13,500 nucleotides of DNA from positions 1 through 13,500 of the forward strand of contig JAIUMT010000060.1 of NCBI GenBank assembly GCA_022565415.1, given 5' to 3'. The position numbers were made by a program, and so were the translations under genes. Source of the DNA: Balneolales bacterium. Lineage in GTDB: Bacteria > Bacteroidota > Rhodothermia > Balneolales > HLUCCA01. How positions within the stretch are numbered: position 1 is the stretch's first letter; each line of letters begins with the position of its first letter. Shown here piece after piece: positions 7,475 through 13,500 of this stretch. A model generated the notes under the pieces. The model was not told the origin of the DNA and ran no database searches. It saw only the letters and a program-made list of their open reading frames with translations.

Positions 7475-7936
7475 TTATCCGGCTAGATGTTCCTTCACTA
7501 CCTTGTTTACCTGGGCTCCATCAGCTTTTCCTTTTACTTTTGGCATGAGGGCGCCCATCAGTTTGCCCATATCTGCTGGTGATGAAGCACCTACTTGATC
7601 GGCAACCTGGGTAACTATAGTGCGAATTTCTGATTCCGTCATCATTTTTGGCAGGTACGAATCGATGATTTCCAGTTCGTATCGCTCGACAGAAGCAAGA
7701 TCTTCGCGGGATGCGTTTTCATATTGAGTTAGCGAGTCGCGGCGTTGTTTCGCGGCTTTCATCAGAACCTGAATAACCTCTTCTTCCTTAAGCTCAACAG
7801 CGCCGCCTCCGGTTCTCATGCTGATTTCTTTTTCCTGAAAGGCTGCTTTGAGAGAGCGCAGAACGGTAGCTTTGTCGCCATCGCGCGATTTCATTGCCGT
7901 TTTGAGGTCGGCTAAAATAGTTTGGTATGTACTCAT
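7475..7936 (-). CDS. GatB/YqeY domain-containing protein
   Basis: This 153-residue cytoplasmic protein is a stand-alone version of the tail domain of GatB, the tRNA-dependent amidotransferase subunit. Recognisable parts are the N-terminal helix with LADLKTAMKSRDGDKATVLRS, the central AKQRRDSLTQYENASREDL, then ELEIIDSYLPKMMTESEI, and the C-terminal MGKLMGALMPKVKGKADGAQV. The family binds tRNA-like partners by analogy with GatB, but no reaction has been assigned to stand-alone YqeY proteins. It is the first gene of the minus-strand run leading to cvpA, tyrS, the DUF2059-like gene and xth, and is separated from cvpA by 53 bp. I could not identify a confident promoter in the 165-bp region upstream. 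Confidence 0.93.
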   Translation of the reverse strand: MSTYQTILADLKTAMKSRDGDKATVLRSLKAAFQEKEISMRTGGGAVELKEEEVIQVLMKAAKQRRDSLTQYENASREDLASVERYELEIIDSYLPKMMTESEIRTIVTQVADQVGASSPADMGKLMGALMPKVKGKADGAQVNKVVKEHLAG

Positions 7937-8011
7937 GACTTATATGATAATGTGGATATTACGATAAAATAGCAAAATTGGCGTTAGCTCTTGCATTTTT
8001 TGGTCAGTCAC

Positions 8012-8024
8012 CCTGAATTTCAGG
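8012..8024. repeat. Short palindrome CCTGAATTTCAGG upstream of yqeY
   Basis: Six-base arms, CCTGAA and TTCAGG, surround a single T. The palindrome lies about 75 bp upstream of the yqeY start and directly beside the T-tract of the DUF4295-side terminator. It could be an operator for yqeY, part of the termination region, or chance. No family of regulator is suggested by the sequence. Confidence 0.35.
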
Positions 8025-8025
8025 C

Positions 8026-8059
8026 AAAAAAAAAGGCCACAACGAATTGAGGCCTTTTT
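8026..8059 (-). terminator. Intrinsic terminator of the rpmB-rpmG-DUF4295 operon
   Basis: Read on the minus strand, AAAAAGGCC, a 12-base loop and GGCCTTTTT form a nine-pair stem (plus-strand arms 8030-8038 and 8051-8059). The stem is followed on the minus strand by a run that completes nine Ts at 8026-8034. It lies 43 bp after the DUF4295 stop. The symmetrical arms would also allow termination from the opposite side, although no plus-strand gene reads toward it. Confidence 0.88.
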
Positions 8060-8101
8060 ACATAACAATATACGCTACGCAAAGCGATATGTAATTTTGA
8101 A

Positions 8102-8269
8102 TTACTTAGCGGCGTTGATGAAGTCGTTAACTTTATCAGCGTCGATAGTAGCTTCACGGTAGGAAATTGTTCCTCTGGGTGATTTCTCAGAGATAATCAC
8201 CTTAGCCATTTTGCGTTGAGCAAGTTTAGCTGCAACTACTTTATCACCGAATGTCTGCTTCTTTGCCAT
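8102..8269 (-). CDS. DUF4295 family small basic protein (proposed Bacteroidota ribosomal protein bL38)
   Basis: This 55-residue gene was found by translating the space after rpmG. The product begins MAKKQTFGDKVVAAKLAQRK, continues MAKVIISEKSPRGTISYREA and ends DKVNDFINAAK. It is small, lysine-rich and cytoplasmic. The layout (MAKK start, a K-V-I-x-S-x-K-S-P-x-G-x-x-x-Y/F-R/K-E core, then a D-K-V-x-x-F tail) and the position right after bL33 fit the DUF4295 family, found mainly in Bacteroidota. My recollection is that the Flavobacterium johnsoniae ribosome structure contains an extra large-subunit protein named bL38. That this is the DUF4295 protein is probable but from memory. The gene starts 14 bases after the rpmG stop and is followed by the terminator. 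A weak AGG sits about eight bases before the ATG. Confidence 0.85.
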   Translation of the reverse strand: MAKKQTFGDKVVAAKLAQRKMAKVIISEKSPRGTISYREATIDADKVNDFINAAK

Positions 8270-8283
8270 GGAACTAACCTAAA

Positions 8284-8454
8284 TTATTTAATCTCTTTGT
8301 GAACCGTGTGCTTGCGAAGTTGTGCATTATACTTGCGCAATTCCAGACGGGTGGTGGTGTTTCTACGGTTCTTCATCGTTACGTAGCGAGAAGATCCTGG
8401 TTTTTCAGTACACTCAAGAATTACCTGAATGCGTACGCCTTTAGCTTTAGCCAT
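8284..8454 (-). CDS. rpmG: 50S ribosomal protein bL33
   Basis: This 56-residue protein is of the large ribosomal subunit near the E site. It was translated by hand from ATG 8454 and reads MAKAKGVRIQVILECTEKPG, then SSRYVTMKNRRNTTTRLELR, then KYNAQLRKHTVHKEIK. The pattern Y-V/T-x-K-N-R-R/K-N-T-x-x-R-L-E-L-x-K-Y/F is typical of bL33. Only one cysteine (C15) is present, so this is the zinc-free form lacking the CxxC pairs. The ATG follows the rpmB stop after a single base, so the two are co-transcribed and probably translationally coupled. Confidence 0.96.
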   Translation of the reverse strand: MAKAKGVRIQVILECTEKPGSSRYVTMKNRRNTTTRLELRKYNAQLRKHTVHKEIK

Positions 8455-8455
8455 A

Positions 8456-8707
8456 TCAGATTATTACTCCTTTCTTTAGTGTACCTGCGGCTGTTGCTTG
8501 CTTAAGCACAGCTGAGATACCGTTCTTGTTAATGGTACGAAGTGTCTTAGAAGTAACCTTCAGGGTAATCCATCGGTCTTCTTCTGGAATATAGAAACGC
8601 TTCTTCTGCAGATTCAGATGAAAGCGGTGCTTCGTTTTGTTGTTAGCATGTGATGAACGGAAACCATTTAATGCTTTGGCTCCCGTAATATCGTCTCTGC
8701 GTGCCAT
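8456..8707 (-). CDS. rpmB: 50S ribosomal protein bL28
   Basis: This 83-residue basic protein of the large ribosomal subunit begins MARRDDITGAKALNGFRSSH and contains the family core NNKTKHRFHLNLQKKRFYIP, then WITLKVTSKTLRTINKNG. It has no zinc-binding cysteines. It is the first gene of the three-gene ribosomal operon, with a Bacteroidota-type promoter about 40 bp upstream and no Shine-Dalgarno sequence in its leader. It diverges from gyrB across 288 bp. Confidence 0.96.
   Translation of the reverse strand: MARRDDITGAKALNGFRSSHANNKTKHRFHLNLQKKRFYIPEEDRWITLKVTSKTLRTINKNGISAVLKQATAAGTLKKGVII
8467..8473 (-). promoter_or_regulatory. Shine-Dalgarno-like AAAGGAG before rpmG
   Basis: This is the only strong Shine-Dalgarno-like heptamer that I saw near a start in the window. 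It lies inside the last codons of rpmB (Lys-Lys-Gly), 12 bases before the rpmG ATG, which is longer than the usual spacing. Given the general lack of such sites in this genome it may simply reflect the rpmB codons. Confidence 0.3.
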
Positions 8708-8738
8708 TGTATTTGATTGTAAATTGTATGTGTTTTAC

Positions 8739-8763
8739 GAAAGACTACAAATATAAGTCTTTC
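8739..8763. repeat. Perfect 8-bp inverted repeat framing the rpmB -7 element
   Basis: GAAAGACT at 8739-8746 is the exact reverse complement of AGTCTTTC at 8756-8763. The nine bases between them hold the entire -7 promoter element (8748-8755). The left arm would overlap the expected transcription start on the minus strand. This is the geometry of a repressor operator, but no regulator is encoded nearby and the repeat could be chance. Confidence 0.5.
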
Positions 8764-8778
8764 TATGCATTTACACAA
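8748..8778 (-). promoter_or_regulatory. Bacteroidota-type promoter for the rpmB operon
   Basis: On the minus strand the -7 element TATATTTG (8748-8755) matches the Bacteroidota consensus TAnnTTTG. A TTG at 8776-8778 lies 20 bases upstream, in the place of the -33 element. Transcription would start near 8740, giving a leader of roughly 35 bases before the rpmB ATG. Both elements and the spacing agree with the known sigma factor of this group. Confidence 0.75.
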
Positions 8779-8790
8779 CATATTTCGCAG

Positions 8791-8799
8791 TTATCCACA
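8791..8799 (+). promoter_or_regulatory. Perfect DnaA box TTATCCACA
   Basis: The nonamer equals the strongest E. coli DnaA box. A degenerate second copy (GTACCCACA, seven of nine matches) follows at 8802-8810. The box is 12 bp upstream of the -33 element of the rpmB promoter and is followed on the right by an AT-rich stretch. No dnaA, dnaN or recF gene is in the window, so an origin is not shown; DnaA-dependent control of the flanking promoters is another reading. A single nonamer can also occur by chance. Confidence 0.45.
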
Positions 8800-8811
8800 T
8801 CGTACCCACAC

Positions 8812-8832
8812 AAAAAGATATATCGTCTTTTT
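8812..8832. repeat. AT-rich inverted repeat AAAAAGA / TCTTTTT
   Basis: The arms 8812-8818 and 8826-8832 are perfect reverse complements with a seven-base loop. The stem is almost all A-T, so as RNA it would be weak. It may add to DNA melting or curvature between the divergent promoters. A TATAAT hexamer follows at 8836-8841 but has no suitable -35 partner. Confidence 0.35.
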
Positions 8833-8922
8833 TCGTATAATATCTGCTAATTAGAATAATTACCGTTATTTTGTCTGTACGACTCCAAAATCTAAAAAGG
8901 CAGACAATACCCTAACTTGCGC

Positions 8923-8930
8923 TAATTTTG
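8923..8930 (+). promoter_or_regulatory. Possible -7 promoter element for gyrB
   Basis: TAATTTTG matches the Bacteroidota -7 consensus TAnnTTTG, 65 bases before the gyrB ATG. No TTG is present at the expected -33 distance (bases 8897-8905 read AAGGCAGAC), so the match is only half of a promoter. The start would fall near 8937, with a leader of about 60 bases. Confidence 0.45.
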
Positions 8931-8995
8931 CCTTAATGGGGTTAAATCAAATGCGTTTAAGAGCAAATCTCAACTAATAGTCAACCCTATTATAT

Positions 8996-10921
8996 ATGTT
9001 AAATCAGAAACCTTCTGAATACAAGGCTTCCAATATTCAGGTTCTGGAAGGATTAGAGGCTGTACGAAAGCGTCCCTCCATGTACATCGGTGATACCGGC
9101 CAACGCGGTTTGCACCACCTAATCAATGAAGTCGTAGATAATTCAATCGATGAAGCCCTCGCTGGTTACTGCGATTATGTTACTGTCACTATTAACGAAA
9201 ATGGCTCCTTACGGGTAGAAGATAACGGTCGAGGTATTCCCGTTGATATTCACGAAAAAGAGGGCATCCCTGCTGTAGAGCTTGTTTTAACCAAACTTCA
9301 TGCTGGCGGTAAGTTCGATAAAGATTCTTACAAAGTATCCGGCGGACTCCACGGCGTTGGGGTTAGTTGCGTTAACGCTCTTTCTACCATTTTTGATGTA
9401 GAGATTCACCGCGACGACCATATTTATACCATGGGATTCGAGCGAGGTCATACTACACGTCAGCTTGAGACCGTGGGAGATACTTCCAAAACCGGTACAA
9501 TTATTACGTTTACTCCCGATCCCGAGATTTTTACTCAGTCGGTCGAGTTTAAATTCGACATTATTGTTAACCGAATGCGGGAGCTCGCTTTCCTGAATCC
9601 GGAAATTACTATTGAAGTTATCGATCTTCGCGAGGAAGAACCCTTAAAAGAGGTCTTCCACTATGATGGCGGTGTTAAAGACTTTGTGAAATTCCTCGAT
9701 GAAAATCGCGAACCTTTCATGTCTGAGCCGATCTTCATCCATAGCGAGACCACCGAAGTGCCTATGGCGATTGCGATTCAGTATAATCGCTCCTATTCCG
9801 AGAATGTTCACTCGTATGTGAACAACATTAACACGCATGAAGGCGGAACGCACGTTTCCGGTTTTCGTCGTGCTTTAACACGCGCCCTGAAGAACTACGG
9901 TGAGAAAAACAACATCATTAAAGGTAAAATTACCATTTCTGGTGAGGATTTCCGTGAAGGACTAACCGCTGTAATTTCTATTAAAGTTGCAGAGCCTCAG
10001 TTTGAGGGTCAAACAAAGACCAAACTTGGTAACTCTGAAGTTCAAAGCCTCGTCGAAATAACACTTTATGAGAAATTGAACGAGTACCTGGAGCAAAATC
10101 CTAAGATTGCTCGCTCTATTCTGGATAAGGTTGTTCTTTCTGCCGAAGCCCGCGAAGCAGCTCGAAAAGCTCGTCAGTTGGTTCAGCGTAAAGGCGCTCT
10201 AACGGCAGGCGGACTCCCTGGAAAACTTGCCGATTGTTCGATCAACGATCCGGAGCATTGCGAAATTTATCTTGTTGAGGGTGATTCTGCCGGTGGATCT
10301 GCGAAATCAGGTCGAAATCGAAGTTTTCAGGCCATCCTCCCCCTCCGTGGTAAGATTTTGAACGTAGAAAAAGCCCGCATCAACAAGATTCTCGAAAACA
10401 ACGAGATTCGGACTATGATTACGGCTTTAGGCGTCGGAATTGGTCACGAAGAGGAATCCGACGTATCGAAAGTTCGCTATCACAAGATCATCATTATGAC
10501 GGATGCGGACGTTGATGGATCTCACATCCGAACGCTGTTGCTCACGTTCTTTTACCGGTACATGCCTCAGCTAATCGAGAACGGATACATTTATATCGCG
10601 ACTCCGCCACTGTACAAGATTACGCAGGGTAATAACATCGAGTATGCATGGGATGATGAAACCCGCGATTCCATTCTGAAGCGAATGAAAAAGAACACCA
10701 CTCGTAAAATTGAGCTTTCTCGTTATAAAGGTCTTGGTGAGATGAACCCAGATCAGTTGTGGGAAACGACAATGGATCCTGAAACGAGAACACTTCAGCA
10801 GGTAACCATCGAAAGCGCCACCGCTACAGACAAATTGTTCTCCGTACTTATGGGCGATGCCGTTGAACCACGTCGTGAGTTCATCGAACGCAACGCGAAG
10901 TACGCTAAACTTGATATTTAA
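8996..10921 (+). CDS. gyrB: DNA gyrase subunit B
   Basis: GyrB is the ATPase subunit of gyrase, which introduces negative supercoils. The 641 residues fit the common bacterial form without the large insertion of enterobacterial GyrB. The GHKL ATPase domain shows E45 and N49 in NEVVDNSIDEALAG, DNGRGIP at 76-82 and GGLHGVGVSCVNALS as the lid. The TOPRIM domain has the catalytic E428 in EGDSAGGSAKSGRNR, then LPLRGKILNVEKAR, and the metal-binding DADVDG at 503-508. The C-terminal GLGEMNPDQLWETTMDPETR and the closing DAVEPRREFIE are standard. ParE is less likely because the partner downstream carries a GyrA box. The start MLNQKPSEYKASNIQVLEGLEAV is right for the family, and no Shine-Dalgarno sequence precedes it. 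gyrA follows after 19 bp, so the two are one operon. Confidence 0.98.
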   Translation: MLNQKPSEYKASNIQVLEGLEAVRKRPSMYIGDTGQRGLHHLINEVVDNSIDEALAGYCDYVTVTINENGSLRVEDNGRGIPVDIHEKEGIPAVELVLTKLHAGGKFDKDSYKVSGGLHGVGVSCVNALSTIFDVEIHRDDHIYTMGFERGHTTRQLETVGDTSKTGTIITFTPDPEIFTQSVEFKFDIIVNRMRELAFLNPEITIEVIDLREEEPLKEVFHYDGGVKDFVKFLDENREPFMSEPIFIHSETTEVPMAIAIQYNRSYSENVHSYVNNINTHEGGTHVSGFRRALTRALKNYGEKNNIIKGKITISGEDFREGLTAVISIKVAEPQFEGQTKTKLGNSEVQSLVEITLYEKLNEYLEQNPKIARSILDKVVLSAEAREAARKARQLVQRKGALTAGGLPGKLADCSINDPEHCEIYLVEGDSAGGSAKSGRNRSFQAILPLRGKILNVEKARINKILENNEIRTMITALGVGIGHEEESDVSKVRYHKIIIMTDADVDGSHIRTLLLTFFYRYMPQLIENGYIYIATPPLYKITQGNNIEYAWDDETRDSILKRMKKNTTRKIELSRYKGLGEMNPDQLWETTMDPETRTLQQVTIESATATDKLFSVLMGDAVEPRREFIERNAKYAKLDI

Positions 10922-10940
10922 CTAACTGATTCTATAGAAG

Positions 10941-13493
10941 ATGGCTGATAAAATTATACCAATAACGCTCGAAAGTGAAATGCAATCGTCGTACATCGAT
11001 TATTCGATGTCGGTTATTGTCTCGCGGGCGTTACCAGATGTTCGAGACGGATTAAAACCTGTTCACCGGCGTGCTTTGTACGGAATGAGTGAATTGGGCA
11101 TGTTGCACAACCGTTCTTATAAGAAAAGTGCGCGTATTGTTGGTGAAGTTCTTGGTAAATATCACCCGCATGGTGACACTGCCGTTTATGATACCATTGT
11201 TCGTATGGTTCAGGAGTTTTCGTTGAGGTATCCGCTAGTGGATGGTCAGGGTAACTTCGGATCGGTTGATGGTGACTCTGCAGCTGCTATGCGTTACACC
11301 GAAGTTCGTATGAAACGCATCTCAGAAGAATTGCTTTCTGATTTGAACAAGAACACGGTTGATTTCCAACCTAACTTCGATGATACCCTTACCGAGCCGA
11401 CTGTTTTACCTGGCATGGTTCCGAACCTGCTGATAAACGGGTCTTCCGGAATTGCCGTAGGTATGGCCACAAATATGGCTCCGCATAACCTTACCGAGGT
11501 TGTTAATGGAATCAATGCCTATATAGAGAATAACGATATCGAAATTCCAGAGCTCATGAAGCATATCTCCGCGCCGGATTTCCCGACGGGTGGTATTATT
11601 TATGGGTACGAAGGTGTGAAAGACGCCTACACAACTGGTCGCGGTAAGGTTACACTTCGCGCGTTGGCTTCTGTAGAAGAGTTACGAGGTAACCGTGAGC
11701 AAATCATTGTCACAGAACTACCTTACCAGGTTAACAAAGCACAGCTAATTATTAAAATCGCTGAGCTTATTCACAATGAGAAGCTTACCGAAATCGCCGA
11801 TGTTCGGGATGAATCTGATCGTGAAGGGATGAGAATGGTAATCATTCTTAAGCGTAACGCGGTTCCTAGTGTGGTACTGAATCAGTTGTACAAGTACACA
11901 CAGATGCAGACTACGTTTGGTATTATCAACCTGGCGCTTGTTAAAGGTCGTCCGAAGGTAATGCACATCAAGGAATTGATTAAGCACTTCGTTGATCACC
12001 GAATTGAAGTCATCATCAGACGAACTCTGTATGATTTAGACCAGGCTGAGGCTCGTGCGCACATTTTGGAAGGACTCAAAATTGCAATCGATAATCTAGA
12101 CGATGTTATTAAAACGATCCGGGCTTCTAAGAATGTTCCGGAAGCAAACGACAGTTTACGACGCAAGTACGGACTTACTGATCTTCAGGCTAAGGCCATT
12201 CTGGACATGCGTTTACAGAAACTTACCGCTCTCGAAAGAGACAAAATTGATCTAGAATATCGCGATATTTTGGATCAGATTGCTGAGTATCGTCGCATTC
12301 TTTCAAACCGGGAGGCACAGCTTTCGATTATCAAAGATGAGCTGATTGATTTGCGCGACCGATACGGCGATAAGCGTCGTACGCAGATTGTTTACTCAGC
12401 TGAGGATTTCAGTATTGAAGACATGATTGCTGATGAGGACGTTGTTGTAACGATTTCCAACACCGGATACATTAAGCGAACACCTGTTAGCGGGTATCGA
12501 CGTCAAAAACGTGGCGGAACCGGTTCTCGGGGCGCAACTACGAAGGATGAAGAGTACATTGAGCATCTGTTTGTGGCCACAAATCATAATTACATCCTCT
12601 TCTTTACCGAGAAAGGTAAATGTTATTGGATGAAGGTTTATGAGATTCCTGAGGGAACCCGTCTAAGTCGCGGACGTGCCATTGTGAACCTCATACAGAT
12701 CGACAAAGATGATCGCGTGAAGACGTTTGTACCGGTTAAAACGCTCGATGATGAGAAATACATCAAGAGCCACTCCATTATTATGGGAACCAAGAAAGGC
12801 GTCGTTAAGAAAACAACTCTTGAGGCATATAGTCGTCCGCGTCGTGATGGAATTATTGCCATCAACGTAGATGAAGGAGATCATTTACTCGAAGCCAGAC
12901 TTACCGATGGTAGTAGTACGATCATTTTGGCGGCTAAGAATGGACGTGCGATTCGATTAAAGGAGTCAGATGTTCGGGATATGGGTCGAAATACGCGCGG
13001 TGTGCGTGGTATTAACCTGGATCTTGATAAAGATGACGAGATGGTTGATATGGTTGTTGTCAAAAACATCCACGAAACTACGGTTCTGGCTATTTCTGAA
13101 AATGGATACGGAAAACGGTCTCAGGTTCAGGATTATCGCGAGCAATCGCGTGGCGGAAAAGGTGTTATTACCATGAAGATCACGTCTAAAACAGGTAGTT
13201 TGATTGCGCTTAAGGAAGTTTCTGACTCGGATGACCTTATGGTTATAACCAAAAAAGGTAAGATTATCCGAATGCATTGTAAGGATATTCGCTCTATGGG
13301 AAGAAACACCCAAGGCGTTAGAATTATCAGACTTACTACCGACTATAAGATTGGCGGAGTTACCAGAGTTGTCAAAGATGAGGACGAAGCTGAATTAGAA
13401 GAGAAGCTTGGTATTTCTGATGACAATGGATCTAATGATCCGACTGGTGAAACACCTGATCAGGCGCAGCTTGATTTAGGTGATGAAGATTAA
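10941..13493 (+). CDS. gyrA: DNA gyrase subunit A
   Basis: GyrA is the DNA-cleaving and wrapping subunit of gyrase, acting with GyrB as A2B2. The 850-residue gene is complete and ends seven bases before the window edge. The catalytic tyrosine is Y119 in AAAMRYTE. The quinolone-determining region reads HPHGDTAVYD at 75-84, with T80 and D84 at the positions of E. coli S83 and D87; threonine there is a common natural form. The breakage-reunion core extends to about residue 490. The GyrA box QKRGGTG at 522-528, needed for DNA wrapping and diagnostic against ParC, opens the C-terminal pinwheel. I count about six blade repeats, with recurring motifs such as NTGYIKRT, KKGVVKKT, KNGRAIRLKESDVRDMGRNT and KKGKIIRMHCKDIRSMGRNT. 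The last 35 residues are strongly acidic, as in other GyrA tails. Confidence 0.98.
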   Translation: MADKIIPITLESEMQSSYIDYSMSVIVSRALPDVRDGLKPVHRRALYGMSELGMLHNRSYKKSARIVGEVLGKYHPHGDTAVYDTIVRMVQEFSLRYPLVDGQGNFGSVDGDSAAAMRYTEVRMKRISEELLSDLNKNTVDFQPNFDDTLTEPTVLPGMVPNLLINGSSGIAVGMATNMAPHNLTEVVNGINAYIENNDIEIPELMKHISAPDFPTGGIIYGYEGVKDAYTTGRGKVTLRALASVEELRGNREQIIVTELPYQVNKAQLIIKIAELIHNEKLTEIADVRDESDREGMRMVIILKRNAVPSVVLNQLYKYTQMQTTFGIINLALVKGRPKVMHIKELIKHFVDHRIEVIIRRTLYDLDQAEARAHILEGLKIAIDNLDDVIKTIRASKNVPEANDSLRRKYGLTDLQAKAILDMRLQKLTALERDKIDLEYRDILDQIAEYRRILSNREAQLSIIKDELIDLRDRYGDKRRTQIVYSAEDFSIEDMIADEDVVVTISNTGYIKRTPVSGYRRQKRGGTGSRGATTKDEEYIEHLFVATNHNYILFFTEKGKCYWMKVYEIPEGTRLSRGRAIVNLIQIDKDDRVKTFVPVKTLDDEKYIKSHSIIMGTKKGVVKKTTLEAYSRPRRDGIIAINVDEGDHLLEARLTDGSSTIILAAKNGRAIRLKESDVRDMGRNTRGVRGINLDLDKDDEMVDMVVVKNIHETTVLAISENGYGKRSQVQDYREQSRGGKGVITMKITSKTGSLIALKEVSDSDDLMVITKKGKIIRMHCKDIRSMGRNTQGVRIIRLTTDYKIGGVTRVVKDEDEAELEEKLGISDDNGSNDPTGETPDQAQLDLGDED

Positions 13494-13500
13494 GTAATTG

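Noticed and set aside
8299..8505. Open frame of 68 codons on the plus strand with a hydrophobic end
   Set aside because: It is antisense to rpmG and the end of rpmB; the leucine-rich tail comes from complementing their codons.
8836..8841. TATAAT hexamer as a sigma-70 -10 box
   Set aside because: No -35-like sequence lies 16-18 bases upstream, and the neighbouring promoters follow the Bacteroidota TAnnTTTG type instead.
1..13500. Search for CRISPR repeats, insertion sequences, tRNA/rRNA genes, toxin-antitoxin or defence modules
   Set aside because: None was seen: all coding space is filled by recognisable housekeeping genes, there are no regularly spaced repeats or transposase motifs, and intergenic gaps show no cloverleaf-like pattern by eye.

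Overview
The window is a compact housekeeping stretch, most likely from a member of the Bacteroidota / Balneolota-Rhodothermota (FCB) group. Three things support this. The ribosomal cluster bL28-bL33-DUF4295 is a hallmark of that group. The TAnnTTTG promoter element stands upstream of the ribosomal genes, and probably upstream of gyrB. Almost no start codon is preceded by a clear Shine-Dalgarno sequence. Base composition is moderate and no region looks foreign. The family or genus cannot be fixed from the sequence alone; a Balneola-like lineage is my guess.

Layout, left to right. (1) At 1-1070 on the minus strand is a bifunctional chorismate mutase / prephenate dehydrogenase (T-protein tyrA), whose C-terminal end is cut off by the window edge. 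(2) Divergent from it is uvrB, the excision-repair helicase-like subunit, with a small PmtA/KsgA-like SAM methyltransferase following almost immediately. (3) After a 157-bp convergent gap with no convincing terminator comes a minus-strand run, read from right to left: yqeY (GatB/YqeY domain), a CvpA-family membrane protein, tyrS, a secreted DUF2059-like protein and an exodeoxyribonuclease III/AP endonuclease. Gaps are 3 to 53 bp, so this is probably one operon. (4) A second minus-strand operon reads rpmB, rpmG and a DUF4295 gene. It has a recognisable promoter at its start and a hairpin plus T-tract terminator at its end. (5) A 288-bp divergent intergenic region carries promoters on both sides, a perfect DnaA box and several inverted repeats. 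(6) On the plus strand are gyrB and gyrA, 19 bp apart and both complete; gyrA ends 7 bases before the window edge.

The genes serve core functions: tyrosine synthesis and tyrosyl-tRNA charging, DNA repair (UvrB and the AP endonuclease), large-subunit ribosomal proteins and DNA supercoiling. No mobile element, CRISPR array, tRNA or rRNA gene, defence system or toxin-antitoxin pair was seen. No gap between genes exceeds 300 bp; the largest are 8708-8995, 7937-8101, 1071-1232 and 3878-4034.

I found no clear undescribed system. The points most worth a second look are the enterobacterial-style T-protein in an FCB genome, the apparent internal duplication in the DUF2059-like protein, the methyltransferase coupled to uvrB, the perfect inverted repeat framing the -7 element of the ribosomal promoter, and the DnaA box beside it.
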